DNA of 64,000 bases from Notamacropus eugenii (Eukaryota > Chordata > Mammalia > Diprotodontia > Macropodidae): the NCBI RefSeq assembly GCF_028372415.1, contig NC_092875.1, forward strand, positions 352,118,225 through 352,182,224. Direction: 5' to 3'. Every line of letters starts with the position of its first letter. Positions within the stretch are counted from its first letter, which is position 1. This document shows, one piece after another, positions 1-11,270 of the stretch. Made by a program: the position numbers and the translations under genes. The notes beneath the pieces were generated by a model. It did not search any database, was not told the DNA's origin, and worked only from the letters and a program-made list of their open reading frames with translations.

Positions 1-399
1 GTGTACCTGAGCCCAGCTCTAGGGCAGATCTTTCACAAATGGCATGGATAAGAACAACATAAACTCCCAGCCCTATCTAAGTAAGGAACCCAGGAGCTAA
101 TTAAAGGGGTCTTTCAATGTGTTGAGCCTAGAGGAAAAACTAACATGTGGGGACAGTTCTGTTGGAGGTTTGCCCTATAGTGGCAACATGCCTAGAAGAT
201 ACTGAAACAGGAACTGGCAAGGTTTAATCCCATAGTAAGGTGAAATGGAGAAGTTAGTCTCCTGCCCCCTTAGGGCAATACTGGCTAAGCTTCTATGAAC
301 TATGTGGAAGCCTTTGGTCAGTTTTGTATATGGGCTAGTGGTATCCCAGTGAACTGTTAAACAACATGGAGTCAGAATCATTCCTTACCTCATAGGATA
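1..399. other. Unassigned sequence
   Basis: I recognise no gene or repeat family here. The minus-strand open frame near 175-381 has no recognisable domain and looks like chance. Confidence 0.4.
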
Positions 400-407
400 A
401 CCTGGGT

Positions 408-599
408 CAGGGCTGAGGAAACCTGTGGCCTCAAGGCCATATGTGGCCTTTTAAGTCCTTGGGTGTGAGCTGAAGTTTTACAGAATAAATTCTGTTACTA
501 AAGGAATTTGTTCTGTGAAGTTTGGATTAAGTCAAAGGACTGCACTTGAGGACCTAGAGGGCTCCATGTGACCTCTAGGCCACGGGCTCCCTACTCCTG
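408..599. mobile_element. Palindromic hAT-type MITE, copy A
   Basis: The left end begins CAGGGCTGAGGAAACC and the right end is a degraded reverse complement (RC begins CAGGAGTAG). Internally, the two arms carry GTGGCCTCAAGGCC and the complementary CCTCTAGGCCAC, so the element is a long imperfect hairpin without coding capacity. It is flanked by an imperfect 8-bp duplication, acctgggt at 400-407 and atctgggc at 600-607 (6 of 8 match). Terminal CAG and 8-bp TSDs are typical of hAT elements. Related copies lie at 6438-6558 and 34479-34672. Confidence 0.75.
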
Positions 600-639
600 A
601 TCTGGGCCCTATTCTGAGACCTACATGAGGAAAACACCC

Positions 640-760
640 ACAATTGCACAAAAGTGAAAAGAGTATTACATAAATTGCACAGCCCTCCCTCTCTCAGAAC
701 AAAGTCAAGTGCAAGTCATGTCATCATTTCTCTGGTGGTCTTCTTTGGCAATGAAGGACA
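640..760 (+). mobile_element. Marsupial tRNA-headed SINE, 5'-truncated, with LINE-like tail
   Basis: The segment reads through 'aacaaagtcaagtgcaagtc' and ends with 'ttctttggcaatgaaggaca', then runs into a CA repeat. The same body and tail are present in reverse orientation at 50005-50425, where the tRNA-like head is also kept. Only the 3' part remains here. Confidence 0.7.
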
Positions 761-761
761 A

Positions 762-762
<1 letters not shown>

Positions 763-808
<46 letters not shown>

Positions 809-824
809 CACACACACCACACAC
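763..824. repeat. (CA)n microsatellite
   Basis: About 60 bp of nearly pure CA with a few interruptions. It begins directly at the 3' tail of the preceding SINE, so it probably grew from that tail. Confidence 0.95.
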
Positions 825-2005
825 GGATAAGGAAATATCAAGAGCATGGAAAACTAAAGGGGTGGTCAGCCCACCTCTTGTTTGAACAGCTCAATGTGGG
901 AGAACCTGTAACCTCAGTTTTAATTGTTAGGAAGGTCCTGACATAAAATTTCAACTTGTCTCTTTCACTCATTGCTCTCCATATAGGGGCAAACAAAATG
1001 AGGTAAATCCCTCTCCTAGAATACAGTCCTTCAAAAATGCGCATTAGCAAGTGTAAGTTCCAAATCACGAGAATCAGAATGAGATTTCAGAATTCTTTGA
1101 TTTCTGCTTCACCATGCTAACCTCCAAAATGTCACTTGGGCAGTTCTTATTGGTAACCTCAAGACAATTTAGAGATTCTAGTCTTGATGAGGATAGTCAG
1201 GAACTGGGATTGGTTTCCTCTCTTGAGAAAATGTAGGAAATGGCCAGAAGCACGGCAGCACCTGGATAGTAAATTGGCATGAGGGAGCCTAGCTCAGGAG
1301 CACTGGAACAGCACCAGAGGAATGAAATTCCATAAGTTATGGCTGTCATGAGGCTCCTCAAATCATGAGGCCTGCAGTGAATGCCCCAACTTACCCTTCA
1401 GAAATGAGAGCTGCTTTAGATTTACCATCTAAATGGAGGAAGATGAGAAAAAATAAGAGTATAGTTTTAATGTTTGGGGTCAGCTTACTGGAGAACTTTT
1501 TCCTTTTGGAGAGTTATTTTTGAATGGTAAGTCAAGGTCAGCCTCTTGGGACTATAAGCAAATGGAAATCTCCCTAATATGCCCCCAAATGCCCATTTTT
1601 CTCCACCAATGATGAAATAGATTTTTCCTTTGCTAGCATTTCAGCAGATTGTTTTTCCCTATTTATCTATATGTCAGCTTTAAAGAATTTTTCACTTTTT
1701 GTTTAGACATTTTAAAATTAGAATAGACTAGAAATAAAATAATTTAGTTCCTTTTAGAAAACACAACATTTTTCACCTCATGAATTGACACAAATTATTT
1801 TTCCTTACCATTTCCTTACTTTCTTTTCTTCCTTTTTACTAAATAAGTTTAGGGCTAAAATTTAGCCTGATTTTTTTTTTAATCTGAAGAAATTCTTTTC
1901 ACCTTATAAATTCTAGCACATATAACTCTTAACTTGAGATCTTGCTCTTTTGATATTAATACTATTATGTTATTTTAAAAATATTGAAATTACTGTTATA
2001 CATAT
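825..2005. other. Unassigned sequence
   Basis: No gene or clear repeat is recognised. The part from about 1600 to 2000 is AT-rich with T runs. The minus-strand frame at 838-1068 has no domain similarity that I can see. Confidence 0.4.
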
Positions 2006-2260
2006 GGGCAGCTAGGTGGTACAGTAGATGGAGTGCTGGGCCTGGAGTCAGGAAAAAGATTGGTGAATTTCAATCTGGCCTCAGATACTTACTGGCTGTG
2101 TAACCCTGGGCTTGTCACTTAACCCTTTTTACCTTAGTTTCTCATCTGTTAAATGAGCTGGAAGAAAATGGTAAACCACTCTAGTATCTTTGCCAAGAAA
2201 ACCTCAGATAGGAGTCATAAAGAGTTGTGGACATGACTAAAATGACTGAACAACAACAAA
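2006..2260 (+). mobile_element. Marsupial tRNA-derived SINE
   Basis: It starts GGGCAGCTAGGTGGTACAG and contains the tRNA-like head ('gatggagtgctgggcctgg'), the phrase 'tgtgtaaccctgggcttgtc', and the 3' end 'acatgactaaaatgactgaa' followed by a CAA-rich tail. The head should carry a Pol III internal promoter, but the copy is diverged and is not a tRNA gene. The same family is at 2523-2709 (reverse) and 38295-38570. Confidence 0.9.
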
Positions 2261-2278
2261 TATTATATGTATCAATAT

Positions 2279-2440
2279 AGCGAGAACACTGGACAGGATA
2301 TCTGAGTTTAAATTGTAAATCTGTTCAATTCTAGCTATATGAACAAAAGTGACTTACCATTTAATATATCTGGTACTCAGTTTCACCATCTTGTAATTGA
2401 ATTATGATTAAAGATCCCTTCCAACTCTAAATTCTATGAC
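2279..2440 (+). mobile_element. MIR-like SINE, degraded
   Basis: The 3' half keeps the family order: 'ggtactcagtttcaccatct', then 'gatcccttccaactctaaat' and 'tctatgac'. This is the MIR/CORE-SINE type in which Pol III head sequence is largely eroded. Confidence 0.55.
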
Positions 2441-2522
2441 AATGGAGATACTACTGGAAAGGGAATGAGGAAGTTGTTTAGTCCTTTAGGTAGTGTCCCA
2501 TTCTCTATCACTCTATTTGAAG

Positions 2523-2709
2523 TTTTTTTGACAAGGATTCTGGTGTAGTTTGCTATGTCCTTCTCCAACTCATTTTACAGAAGAGAAACTGAGGCAAACG
2601 GGGTTAAGTGACTTGCCCAGGGTCACACAAGTACTAAGTACTATTATTTAAACTCATGAAGATGAGCTTGCCAGATTCCAAGGCCGGTACTCTATCCACT
2701 ATGACACAT
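2523..2709 (-). mobile_element. Marsupial tRNA-derived SINE, reverse orientation
   Basis: On the plus strand it opens with a T run (complement of the A tail), then 'ccttctccaactcattttac', 'gacttgcccagggtcacaca' and 'tctatccactatgacacata'. This is the reverse complement of the head, middle and tail seen at 2006-2260. Confidence 0.85.
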
Positions 2710-2717
2710 AACTCTCA

Positions 2718-2921
2718 TGAGGAAGACCTAAGTTCAAATGTCACCTCAGCTACTACTAGCTCTGTGACTCTCTGCATCCCACCTCTTTCTGCCTCAGTTT
2801 CTTCATTTGTAAAATGGAGAAAATAATAGCACGTACCTCCCAAAGTTGCTGTAAAGATAAGATGAAAATATTCTTAAAGTGCTTTGAGAATCTTAAATCA
2901 TATTATAAATGCTAGTTATTT
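2718..2921 (+). mobile_element. CORE-SINE / MIR-family copy
   Basis: Contains 'ctgcctcagtttcttcattt', 'gtaaaatggagaaaataata', 'gcacgtacctcccaaagttg' and the end 'aaatgctagttatt'. The order and spacing match the MIR/MAR core and 3' region. Confidence 0.8.
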
Positions 2922-3779
2922 TTTGTCACCAAGTGAGCCAGAAAAAACCAACATATCAACTAAAATGGCTTCTTTTGAAATTCAAGCAGTAATAGACTCC
3001 TTAAAGAGTTTGCCTCAGTCTCCCTAACTCTCAATTAAGAACATCAAGCAAGAACCCCTCAAACCTTGAGGCGGAGTTCTCAGGAGAGACTCAATGTGGA
3101 GTTTCAGCTAAAGCTATCTGATAAGAGTGGAAAGGAAATTTGATGCCAGAGGCAAATGGAAGGTCAAAGTAGGGCCCCAGCTAATCAATACAACATAATC
3201 TCTCTGGCTAAACTTTCCCCCCCTTTATAACCAAAGAAACACAACCTGAAAATAAACAAACATTCAAGGAATCTCCATTTTTTATAATACTTACAATAAT
3301 TCACTATTTCCATGAGATACTAAACAAACTTGGAATCAAAAAGGAAGAGTTTTTACTGCTTTAGCTCTCTGAACACTGAAATTGGCATTATTTTATGCTA
3401 GTTATCCGAAGTCCCCTAGTTCATAGGTAACCTCTCTTCTTCCCATAATTAAACAAATTCAGTCATCTTTCCCCACGAGTGACATAAGTAGCTCTGCAAC
3501 TAGTCCATCAAACAAGGATCAAGCTGTATTCATGACATTCTACTGGGAGTGAGGAAGCTAAAAAAGAAGTAAAAAGCAAGCAGCAGAGCTAACTTCAAAA
3601 AGTCCATTAGGAAAGAAAGCAAACGTGAAAAAGTAAAGTATAATTACAAAAAAAAAGGATGCATTGTATAGGTACATTGTACGGAATTGCCAGTTGTATA
3701 GAAAGAAAGTGCTCTGATCTGGGAAAACAGAACAGCAAAAATAAAATAAGATAAAATAAAATAGAAACCAAAAATCTCA
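2922..3779. other. Unassigned sequence
   Basis: No recognised repeat or gene. The minus-strand frame at 3607-3831 runs across an A-rich stretch and into the neighbouring L2 copy, and has no recognisable domain. Confidence 0.4.
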
Positions 3780-3934
3780 AACATTTATTCAACAACTTGC
3801 AACTCCACGTTGGGTCCTGGGGAAGATACAAAGTAAAGGATGAAAGTCTACCAGCCTGCCCAGTTGGAGTTTAAAGGTTACCAAGGGATAAGACAAGTAC
3901 AGAAAAACGTAATATACACTTACATAATAAAAAG
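3780..3934 (-). mobile_element. L2 3' end, reverse orientation
   Basis: Reads as the reverse complement of the L2 3' end: 'aacatttattcaacaacttg', then 'gtcctggggaagatacaaag' and a diverged 'cctgcccagttggagtttaa'. It probably continues at 4376-4590, interrupted by the SINE at 3935-4165. Confidence 0.6.
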
Positions 3935-4165
3935 ACAGTGTGGCCCCATGGATAGAGAGCCCCACTTAAAGTCAGGTGGTTTCAAGTCACACTTGTGATA
4001 AACTTTGGCGATGTGACTGTGGGCAAGTCATTTATCTGAAAGAAAATTCTCTAAGGCCATAAATTGCTAACAAGATACCAACCTATAGTGGTAGATGGAA
4101 TTTCCTCTTCAGGGAGTTTGCTATACAAATGAAATCACAAGTTCAATCTCTATTCCAATTCTATT
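3935..4165 (+). mobile_element. tRNA/CORE-type marsupial SINE with distinctive 3' arm
   Basis: Begins with 'agtgtggccccatggataga', passes 'gatgtgactgtgggcaagtc' and ends with 'gaatttcctcttcagggagt' and 'aaatgaaatcacaagttcaa'. Copies with the same 3' arm are at 41655-41880 and 47412-47525. It appears inserted into an L2 on the minus strand. Confidence 0.75.
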
Positions 4166-4375
4166 AAATAAATACCTTAATAAGGTTTTTATTTGTTATC
4201 AGATTGTTTTGAGGTTTTACATTTTTAAAAATTTTATTAAAATTGTTTTTAGTTTTTAGTGTATTTACTTTAAATACTGTTTTTAGTTTGCAACATTCAC
4301 CTCCATTTGATTTTGAATTTTGATTTTGAATTCTAAATTTTTTCTTCATCAATGAGTTGTTTTAAAAAAAATTCT

Positions 4376-4590
4376 GTGAGGTCTAAGAGGATTAGGGATG
4401 AAGAGAGAGACTAGCAAAAGCTTTATGGAGGAGCTGGTATTTGAGTAAGGCTTTAAAAAAAGAATAAGAATTAAGCAAAGAACAAGAAGGAAAGAAAGGA
4501 GCTAACCAAGTCTTGGGTGCTAGAGAGCCCAGTAAGAAGCAAGGCAGGGTCTAGGCTGACTAGAGAGCATACGTTGAGGAAGGGAAGATT
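4376..4590 (-). mobile_element. L2 fragment, reverse orientation
   Basis: Carries the antisense L2 phrases 'gctttatggaggagctggta', 'tttgagtaaggcttt' and 'ctaggctgactagagagcat'. It looks like the continuation of 3780-3934. The AT-rich 4166-4375 between them is unassigned and may be an L1-derived or simple sequence. Confidence 0.55.
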
Positions 4591-4599
4591 TTGCTTCTT

Positions 4600-5310
4600 C
4601 TCCACTCTCAGCATCCAGTCAGGTGACAAATCTCATTTTTATTCTAACTCGATAGCACTTTTTGTTCCCCATTTACAGTACTGAAACCCTAGTTCAGACC
4701 TCCCATATTTCCTGCTAGACTATTAAAAACTACCACTCCATTGGTCTTCTACCTCTAGACTCTTTCCTTTTCAACCTATTCTCCACACAGCAGCTGGAAT
4801 AATCTTCCTAAGAAACAAATCTGACCATGTCACTCCGCTGCTCAGCTCTGCTAGAATAAAATCTCCTCAGTCTCCTCAGGCCAGATTTTAAGTCTTGTCC
4901 CAAAAGTGGACTCGAACTTTTCTTTCCAGACTCATTAAAAAAAAAAAAACCCTTTGAACATTCTATATTCTAGGCAAATGTTGGCTGGAGGTTTCTTGAG
5001 TACCCCCTACCTCCTTGCATTTACAAGTTGCCTTCTATGCCTGAATTGCATTTAATCATCATGGTTAACTTCCAAAATCGTTGTCTTCCTTCCATATTCA
5101 GCTTACCTATTATCTCTGTGAAACCTACCCAGATACCACTTCCCCCAAAGTTGTTAGAGTTCTTTCCCTCCTTAAATTATCTTATATTTCCATTTAATAG
5201 TTTTCTAATAATTTTAACAGCTTCTTGGTTCATTCTTCATAATCTGTTGACTCTAGCGGCATCCATGATTTTATGTTTATATAAATGAATATAAAACTGG
5301 GGAAGGTGCC
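4600..5310 (+). mobile_element. L2 LINE, 3' part of ORF2 and 3' end
   Basis: Shows the L2 order 'ttctccacacagcagctgga', 'ctgaccatgtcactccgctg', then 'ccttgcatttacaagttgcc', diverged but collinear. It sits against an L2 fragment of opposite orientation, so the two are independent or rearranged. No frame remains intact. Confidence 0.75.
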
Positions 5311-6437
5311 AGAGTGAGCACTTTATTCTTTCCCTCTCCACTAAGGGCCTCCTCTCAACTCTGGACCCATACATGCAGAAAGACTACCTGACCCCCTAAA
5401 AGAAGGATCAGACTCCTTTTCTCATCTTTGATTGATTACAGTTCTACCCAGACATCTTAAGGAAAAATAGTTATAACTTGGGTTTAGATCATATCTAGAC
5501 GCTCTCCATAATGGGGATTCAGTGGACAAATATGGGACAGCTGCTTATTTCCTACACAAGAAAGAACTTCTTAATTAAAAAGACTCTCACAATCATTTAT
5601 TAATGAAGGCTTAAAACAAACAGCAAAAATTAACTACTGTTGTATTCTCCTGGAAGTTTGAGACTTAAAACAATCAAGGCACAAAGCATTTGGTGGAACT
5701 GTCAAATGAGCATCTGCTGTTGTTGTTTTACCCAATCAATCCCTCCAGCTCTGGGTTTTTTGTTTGTTTTAGTTTGGTTTGGCTTTTTGTTTTGTTTTGT
5801 AATACAAGCCAAGACTTGAGCCTTTCCTATTATTGGTGGTGTCCTCTCCAGTACAAAAACGTACATGTCAGTCAGCTCCAGCAAAGACCTATTGAACTCA
5901 AAAGAGTGCTTCCCTAGCTGGGCACATCAATTTCAGGAGTTTAATTTAGTTACCACGCAAAGAAAGACAAAGCAGAAGAGGGACCTAGGTTCTAATATTG
6001 AGTTTCAGGTCGGCACAATCAGAACACCTAGTCTGTCTTCCATGTGCTCACTGCTGCGTTGGCCTCAAAGATGCTATATGGTTAGGGGAGGGGAGGGGCA
6101 GCCTGTCCTATCATCCCTCAGGAGAAAGGCTCAAAAGGTGCTGATATGATCTGTTATGGAGAAGAGAAAGAATAAGCAAGGACGGGTCATTCCTTAATAA
6201 AGATCCACTGAGTGAGGTGCTCTTCCTGACCAGACTTATGAAGAGATTCTGTATCAAGGAACTCAAGTCCTTTGGTACTGAGCTATTTCCCCAGAATTCT
6301 ATGGAGTATAATCACAGCTGTGCTAGTAAATTTATAACAACTAACTTTCCAGAAACAAAAGAAATCTACATACAACTTACTTTGAAGTTTAATCTACATT
6401 ATTAATATTTTCTCCAACAATTTCTTAAGTCTAGGAA
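5311..6437. other. Unassigned sequence
   Basis: No recognised gene or repeat. It includes a T/G-rich patch near 5755-5805. Short frames on both strands over 5690-6149 overlap each other and lack recognisable domains. Confidence 0.4.
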
Positions 6438-6558
6438 CAGAGGCGAGAAACCTGCTGCCTCAAGACCACAAGTGGCCCTCTATATCCTCAAGTGTGGCTC
6501 TTTGACTGAATGCAAACTTCACAGAACAAATCCTAAGGTCACAGGATCTCCACCCCTG
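6438..6558. mobile_element. Palindromic hAT-type MITE, copy B (shortened)
   Basis: Starts CAGAGGCGAGAAACCTGCTG and keeps 'gtggctctttgactgaatgc' and 'aacttcacagaacaaatcct'. It then jumps to the terminal 'tccacccctg', so most of the right arm is missing. No convincing TSD. Same family as 408-599 and 34479-34672. Confidence 0.65.
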
Positions 6559-6799
6559 GGGCAATCAATAGAACAACAAACTGAATTCTAATTTGCAGCA
6601 TTTGCTTGTTTCTAAAAAGTGTAACAATCAACTATTACAAAGTAGTACAAGCTGCCTCCACCATATGAGTTGTAGACAAGACCAGAATTCTCTTAGTTCA
6701 AGTTCAATGTTGGGATGAAATGAGGCACCTGTGAGTCACTGAACATTTAACAAAAGAGGAGTTTTACTTTGCCCACATATAGCAAACAAGGTTATATGG

Positions 6800-7290
6800 C
6801 CATATTTAGTTTTTCAGAACACAGTGCCCTTTATCACCATCTAGAAATGCATCTGGTCAGTCCTTAGTGTATTGCAACTGGCATGGCGCTCAGGCACCCT
6901 CCATGTATGAGAGGCCCAGGCCCAGGAAGTTATATCAGACAAGCTGGGGCCAATCAGGTTTCATGAGAGGAGGAAGCTTCACCAAGGAAACCTTTAGAAA
7001 AACTCAAGGAAGTTCTGTGAAGGTTGTGGGTAGAGAGAAAGCTGTAAGGTGAATTATATCAGGAAGTTGCTAGCTCACCACAACACACCTGAGTGTAATC
7101 CCATCCAGTCCCAGATGCATATCTGTCATTTCCATATTGTATCCCCTAAAGAGAACACAATATCCTTAAGGATGGGAACTTTGTGATTTATGTTTGTGTA
7201 CACTGAGGGAGAGTATTGTTGATTGAAGGGAGGCAAGAATATTTACTGTTCTTGTTATATCATTGAAATAAACATGCTTTTGAAAAAACA
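6800..7290 (+). mobile_element. LTR-like interspersed repeat, unidentified family
   Basis: The segment 'gaggaggaagcttcaccaag' through 'atatccttaaggatgggaac' is shared, in inverted orientation, with 8540-8990. It ends near an AATAAA-type signal at about 7266-7271 ('gaaataaacatgct'). An internal polyadenylation signal and the length suggest a solo LTR, but I do not recognise the family. Left boundary is uncertain. Confidence 0.5.
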
Positions 7291-7559
7291 AATGCATGTA
7301 ATTTGGCTAAATGAAACTGGAGTACTAGTCACTAGAATACAACTTTGAGAAGATCATACTGGAATGGAAGTTTGAGTTGATAGCATTAGAGACACACTAA
7401 TGCTTCAGGGGTGCCCCTGGAATCCAGCGGTGGGAGTATAGCCAGCTTCTATCAGAAATTGAAGTCAGACTGTAGAAAAGCTCTTTTCAAATAACTTTTT
7501 ATTTTGAGATTATTTGTATCAGATATTGAGGCTTTAAGACCAATTCTGCTTATGTAGTA

Positions 7560-8535
7560 ATCCACATCTCCTCCACATTTTCTAAATATTTCATCTCCCT
7601 ATATACCCTCTCTATGCCAAGCGATAAATACACATTTTTGAAGGTCTGCAAAGTGCATGAAACTGTGCCACTCTTAACCACATCTTCCTATTGTATATTT
7701 TCTCATCCCTTTGCTTCAAACCTATCCCTATTGCATCTCTGCACTCTCCTTCACTATCTTTGTCTTTCAGGCATCTCAAGGTGGAAATTCCTCAAGGTTC
7801 TATCCTTAGTCATTTCCTCTTCTGCCTCTATATTTGTTCTTTGGCAAATTCATTTTTTACTATTGCTTCAGCTCCTACTTCTATGTAAACAACCTGCTAA
7901 TCTATGTCAACAATGCTGACCTTTGCTCCAGCCCCATTACCTCCATTTGCCTGTGGTTACTCCCATTATTGGAAGTCCCAATGAAACCTCACATTCAGAA
8001 TATCCAAAACTGAGTTATGTTTTCCCCTTTCCTGCTCTTCCTTCCAAGTTCATCATCTCTTTCCATGTTAACACCCTTTATTTAGTCTCCCAGGTGAAAA
8101 CCACTGTGTTATGATAATTACTTGTTCTCCCTCACCTCTCCTATCCAGTTAATTATCAGATTTTATTGAGTCCATCTCTGCAACAATTCTCATCTTCGTC
8201 TCTTTTTCTCTCTTCCTACCACCACTGGAACACAGGCTGTAACCACTCTCCTAAATTATTGTAATAGCCTCCCAATAATCTTTATGCCTATATTCTCTTC
8301 CCTTTTGAGTTCATAAATCATAGCACTAATTTTTATTTGCAACTTTAGTCATGTTATGGTTCTCAAAAATCTTCAATAGTGATTTGAAAATTGTGGCTCC
8401 CTATCACCTATTAGTAGAGTGCAAACTCCTCTGGATGGCATTCAATGCTTGTCATAATCTAGTACTACCCTTTCTTTTTAGCCTTAGTTACATGATTCCA
8501 TTCAGGAAGCATGCTCTACATACAAGGCATTCTTC
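7560..8535 (+). mobile_element. L2 LINE ORF2 3' portion
   Basis: A diverged copy of L2 ORF2 running into its 3' domain: 'gcatctcaaggtggaaattc', 'ttgtaatagcctcccaataa', 'ttagtagagtgcaaactcct', 'tggcattcaatgcttgtcat'. All frames are broken. It lies between the two inverted LTR-like copies. Confidence 0.75.
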
Positions 8536-8539
8536 CTGG

Positions 8540-8990
8540 CCTCCAGTATACAGAAACATAAATATATAGATCTCATCCTTAAGGACATTATGGTCTCCTT
8601 GGAGGATACGAAATGGAATCTAACGCTTATGTATCTGAGACTGAATTGGATTACATTCAGGAGTGTTGTGGTAAGACAACAGTTTCCAGCTCTCCTTACT
8701 CTCCATACATAATCCCCAAAGAAATTCCTTGAGCCCCATCTTTCCTAAAGGTTTCCTTGGTGAAGCTTCCTCCTCTTGTGAAATCTGACTGCTCCCCCTG
8801 GGAGTGTAGGATAAGCCTTAAAACAGTTTCTACATAGTATTAGTCCCAGCAATTTCACATCCGGAGGGCATCATTGCTGGGTAAGTCCCTGCCTCAGCTG
8901 GCAATGGTTGAGTCTCAAGGGCTGCTTCTCACTTTTCCAGGCTTCAAAGTTGGACCACAGGACTGAAAACCCATCAACCAACTCAAATCC
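8540..8990 (-). mobile_element. LTR-like interspersed repeat, inverted partner
   Basis: Its reverse complement contains 'aggaggaagcttcaccaagg', 'aaacctttaggaaa', 'ccacaacactcctgaatgta' and 'ataatgtccttaaggatgag', collinear with 6941-7180. The outer portion (8830-8990) is more diverged. Confidence 0.5.
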
Positions 8991-9579
8991 CAGGCCTTTC
9001 AAAGATCAAAAGGGCCTAGTTATCTCTGATATCCTTTACTTAAAGTGAAAGGACAAATGTCAAGGCAAAGAACCGAGGTCTATGTTCACAGGCTTCATGT
9101 TGCCCTCTGCTGGGGAGGAACAAAAGCCTCTCCACAGCATTTTCTCTCTTCTCTTGCCAGAATGCTAACAAGCAGAAAGAGGACAAAATAAGGAGATGGA
9201 ATAGGTTCTGGTTGACTAATGCCGTTAGAATTAACCCCAGCTCAAGCTATTCAGCCAATCAAATAGTCACCTCTTCACCACATGGTTAGCAGACTAGAAC
9301 CAGTTAAAGAATGTCTGCACATGCTCCAAAGTCATCATGAGGATTACATAAGCCCTCTTTTCCACCGAGGTTACATATGAGCATCTTACAAAAGCAGAGA
9401 GAGAAATGTTCCTTGACTAGTGTTTCAAGTATTCAAATAACACTGTGTTAAAGAATTATGTTAGAAGCAGCAGCTAGAGAGTCAGATGGCAACTCTTTGT
9501 GATAAATTAGTTTGACTCTGAAACTCTAGTATTATTAAGTAGCTTTCTTTGTGCTCCTGTATGTGTGTCTATCGCATTT
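8991..9579. other. Unassigned sequence
   Basis: No recognised gene or repeat family. Composition is similar to the flanks. Confidence 0.4.
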
Positions 9580-10115
9580 TAGGAAGTACATGTACAAATC
9601 AGAGCGCATCCAAAAAAAGGCAACTGACGAAGAAGGTGAACAGAAGAGAGAAACTGCCCTACAAAAATACACTGAAAGACCTGGGAGTCATTAGCCTGAA
9701 GAAGAAAAAGCTTACTGAAGAAAAATTAGCTTTCTTCAAACATTTGAAGTGTTGCCATGTCAAAGGGCAATTAGGAATGTTTGGTCTCAAGAGACAGAAT
9801 TAGAATCAGTGGGTTTATCCCAGGATCAGAGACTTAGAGCTGGAAAGGAGCTTAGACAACATCCAGTCTAAACTTTTCAGGAATTTTTAGGAAGACAAAT
9901 TTTAGCTCAGCATGAGAAAAACGTTAAAAGCAAAAGGATAAGAACTATACAAGAGTGAAATGGCTTGTCTGAGGAAGTGGTAGATTAGCCCTCTCTGGTG
10001 ATTTTCAATCACAGGCAGAAGAACCACATGCTAGGGATTCTGCACAGGGGATGTCCTCAGAAATGTGTTTTACCAGATCACCTCTGAAATCTATTCCAAC
10101 TTGGTGATTCGATAA
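9580..10115 (+). mobile_element. CR1/L3 LINE, ORF2 C-terminus and 3' end
   Basis: An open frame over roughly 9600-9800 encodes a CR1/L3-type C-terminus with REKLPYKNTLKDLGVISL, then KKLTEEKLAFFKHLK and CHVKGQ. In the family this is the end of reverse transcriptase ORF2, after the RT domain. The non-coding tail follows: 'tctgaggaagtggtagatta' and 'tctattccaacttggtgatt'. A MIR-like scrap ('agacttagagctggaaagga', about 9818-9890) interrupts it. It is 5'-truncated and non-functional. Confidence 0.8.
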
Positions 10116-10988
10116 TTATGCGTAACCTGTATTGTGTGTGTATATGTCCTTGAGGAAGACACTTATAGCAGCATGTAAGCTGCTTGAGGTCTTGGGCACA
10201 GAAACCACAGAAAGCTTGGCTAACGATAGTTTTGTATCAGAAGGTTGGTTAGAGCTGCATCTTTGCAAATAATTTGAGTGGCCTGTGTGACATTAGTCAA
10301 CCAGAACCTACCATGCTGACATCATAGTTCTAATTAGGTGAGAGAACAGAGTCAGTAATATTGACATATTCTGACAATTATAATTCTTAAAATTCAGCTT
10401 TGCTAGACTGCTCATGGATCAAAGTCTTCAAATCTGGATTTGAAAAGCAAATATTATTGTACCAGTAGAATCCAGAGACGAACAGAAATTCTTAAAATCT
10501 ATGTAAATAATGTGGAATGGCCATTCCAGTTTTAGGAAGAACATTAAGAGGATGATTCTAAAACAGAGGAAAAGCATAACATAAGAGAAATGATATTTTG
10601 AAAAGAGATGAAATGGCAAAAAAAAAACCAGTATAATAAATATACTGAACAACAAGTATCTCTTTGTCTCTATCATAGAAAATTTATCAATTCAAGAATA
10701 CCTTTACCTGTCACTTGAGATACTTGTCAATGGATCATAAGGAAAGTTATCTTTTAACTATCTTATAACATAACTATAATCTTATCTGTGTTACCAAAAT
10801 GTTATGCATACTTTTGGAAGTCATCATTCTTCCATCTTCATAAAGGTAGAAAAACACTCTCAATGATCTATAACAAGGACACATGCAATTCCATTTCCAA
10901 TGAAGCCAGTGGCCAAAAAGTTAAGTGAGGTGTTTCCAGAATTCCATTTCCCATGGAATTCTGTGTCTAATGCAAGGCGAGTTGCATA
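10116..10988. other. Unassigned sequence
   Basis: AT-rich, with no recognised family. The minus-strand frame at 10428-10676 is F/I/L-rich because of local A/T bias. Confidence 0.4.
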
Positions 10989-11270
10989 TAGGGCTTCTTA
11001 AACTTTTTCCACTCATGATCCCTTCTTATCAGTAGCATTAGTTGGCATTTCATGGCCTGAAGACATTCAAAGTGTGCATGCTTTGTGTTCAGAAGTAAGA
11101 CTTTAGTTAAGTTACACAATGCAATACAGACAGGAGCTGCCAGAAACACTTCAGACTCATTACACTTTTAATTTTTAGTTTTTGATTGTTTCACATTCAG
11201 AAACCTTTTCTGTTGCCAAACTTTTCACAACCCCATATGGAGTCTAGACCCACAGTTTAAGATGCATTCA
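10989..11270. mobile_element. hAT-type non-autonomous transposon, second family (short copy)
   Basis: The left end 'tagggcttcttaaacttttt' continues with 'ccactcatgatccctt'. The right end 'caaccccatatggagtctag' continues with 'acccacagtttaaga', a degraded complement of the left TIR. No coding sequence and no clear TSD. It shares termini with 18658-19159. Confidence 0.65.

Noticed and set aside
2006-2080. tRNA-like head as a true tRNA gene
   Set aside because: It is the head of a dispersed SINE found several times here, followed by a SINE body and tail; no cloverleaf with a sound anticodon arm was evident.
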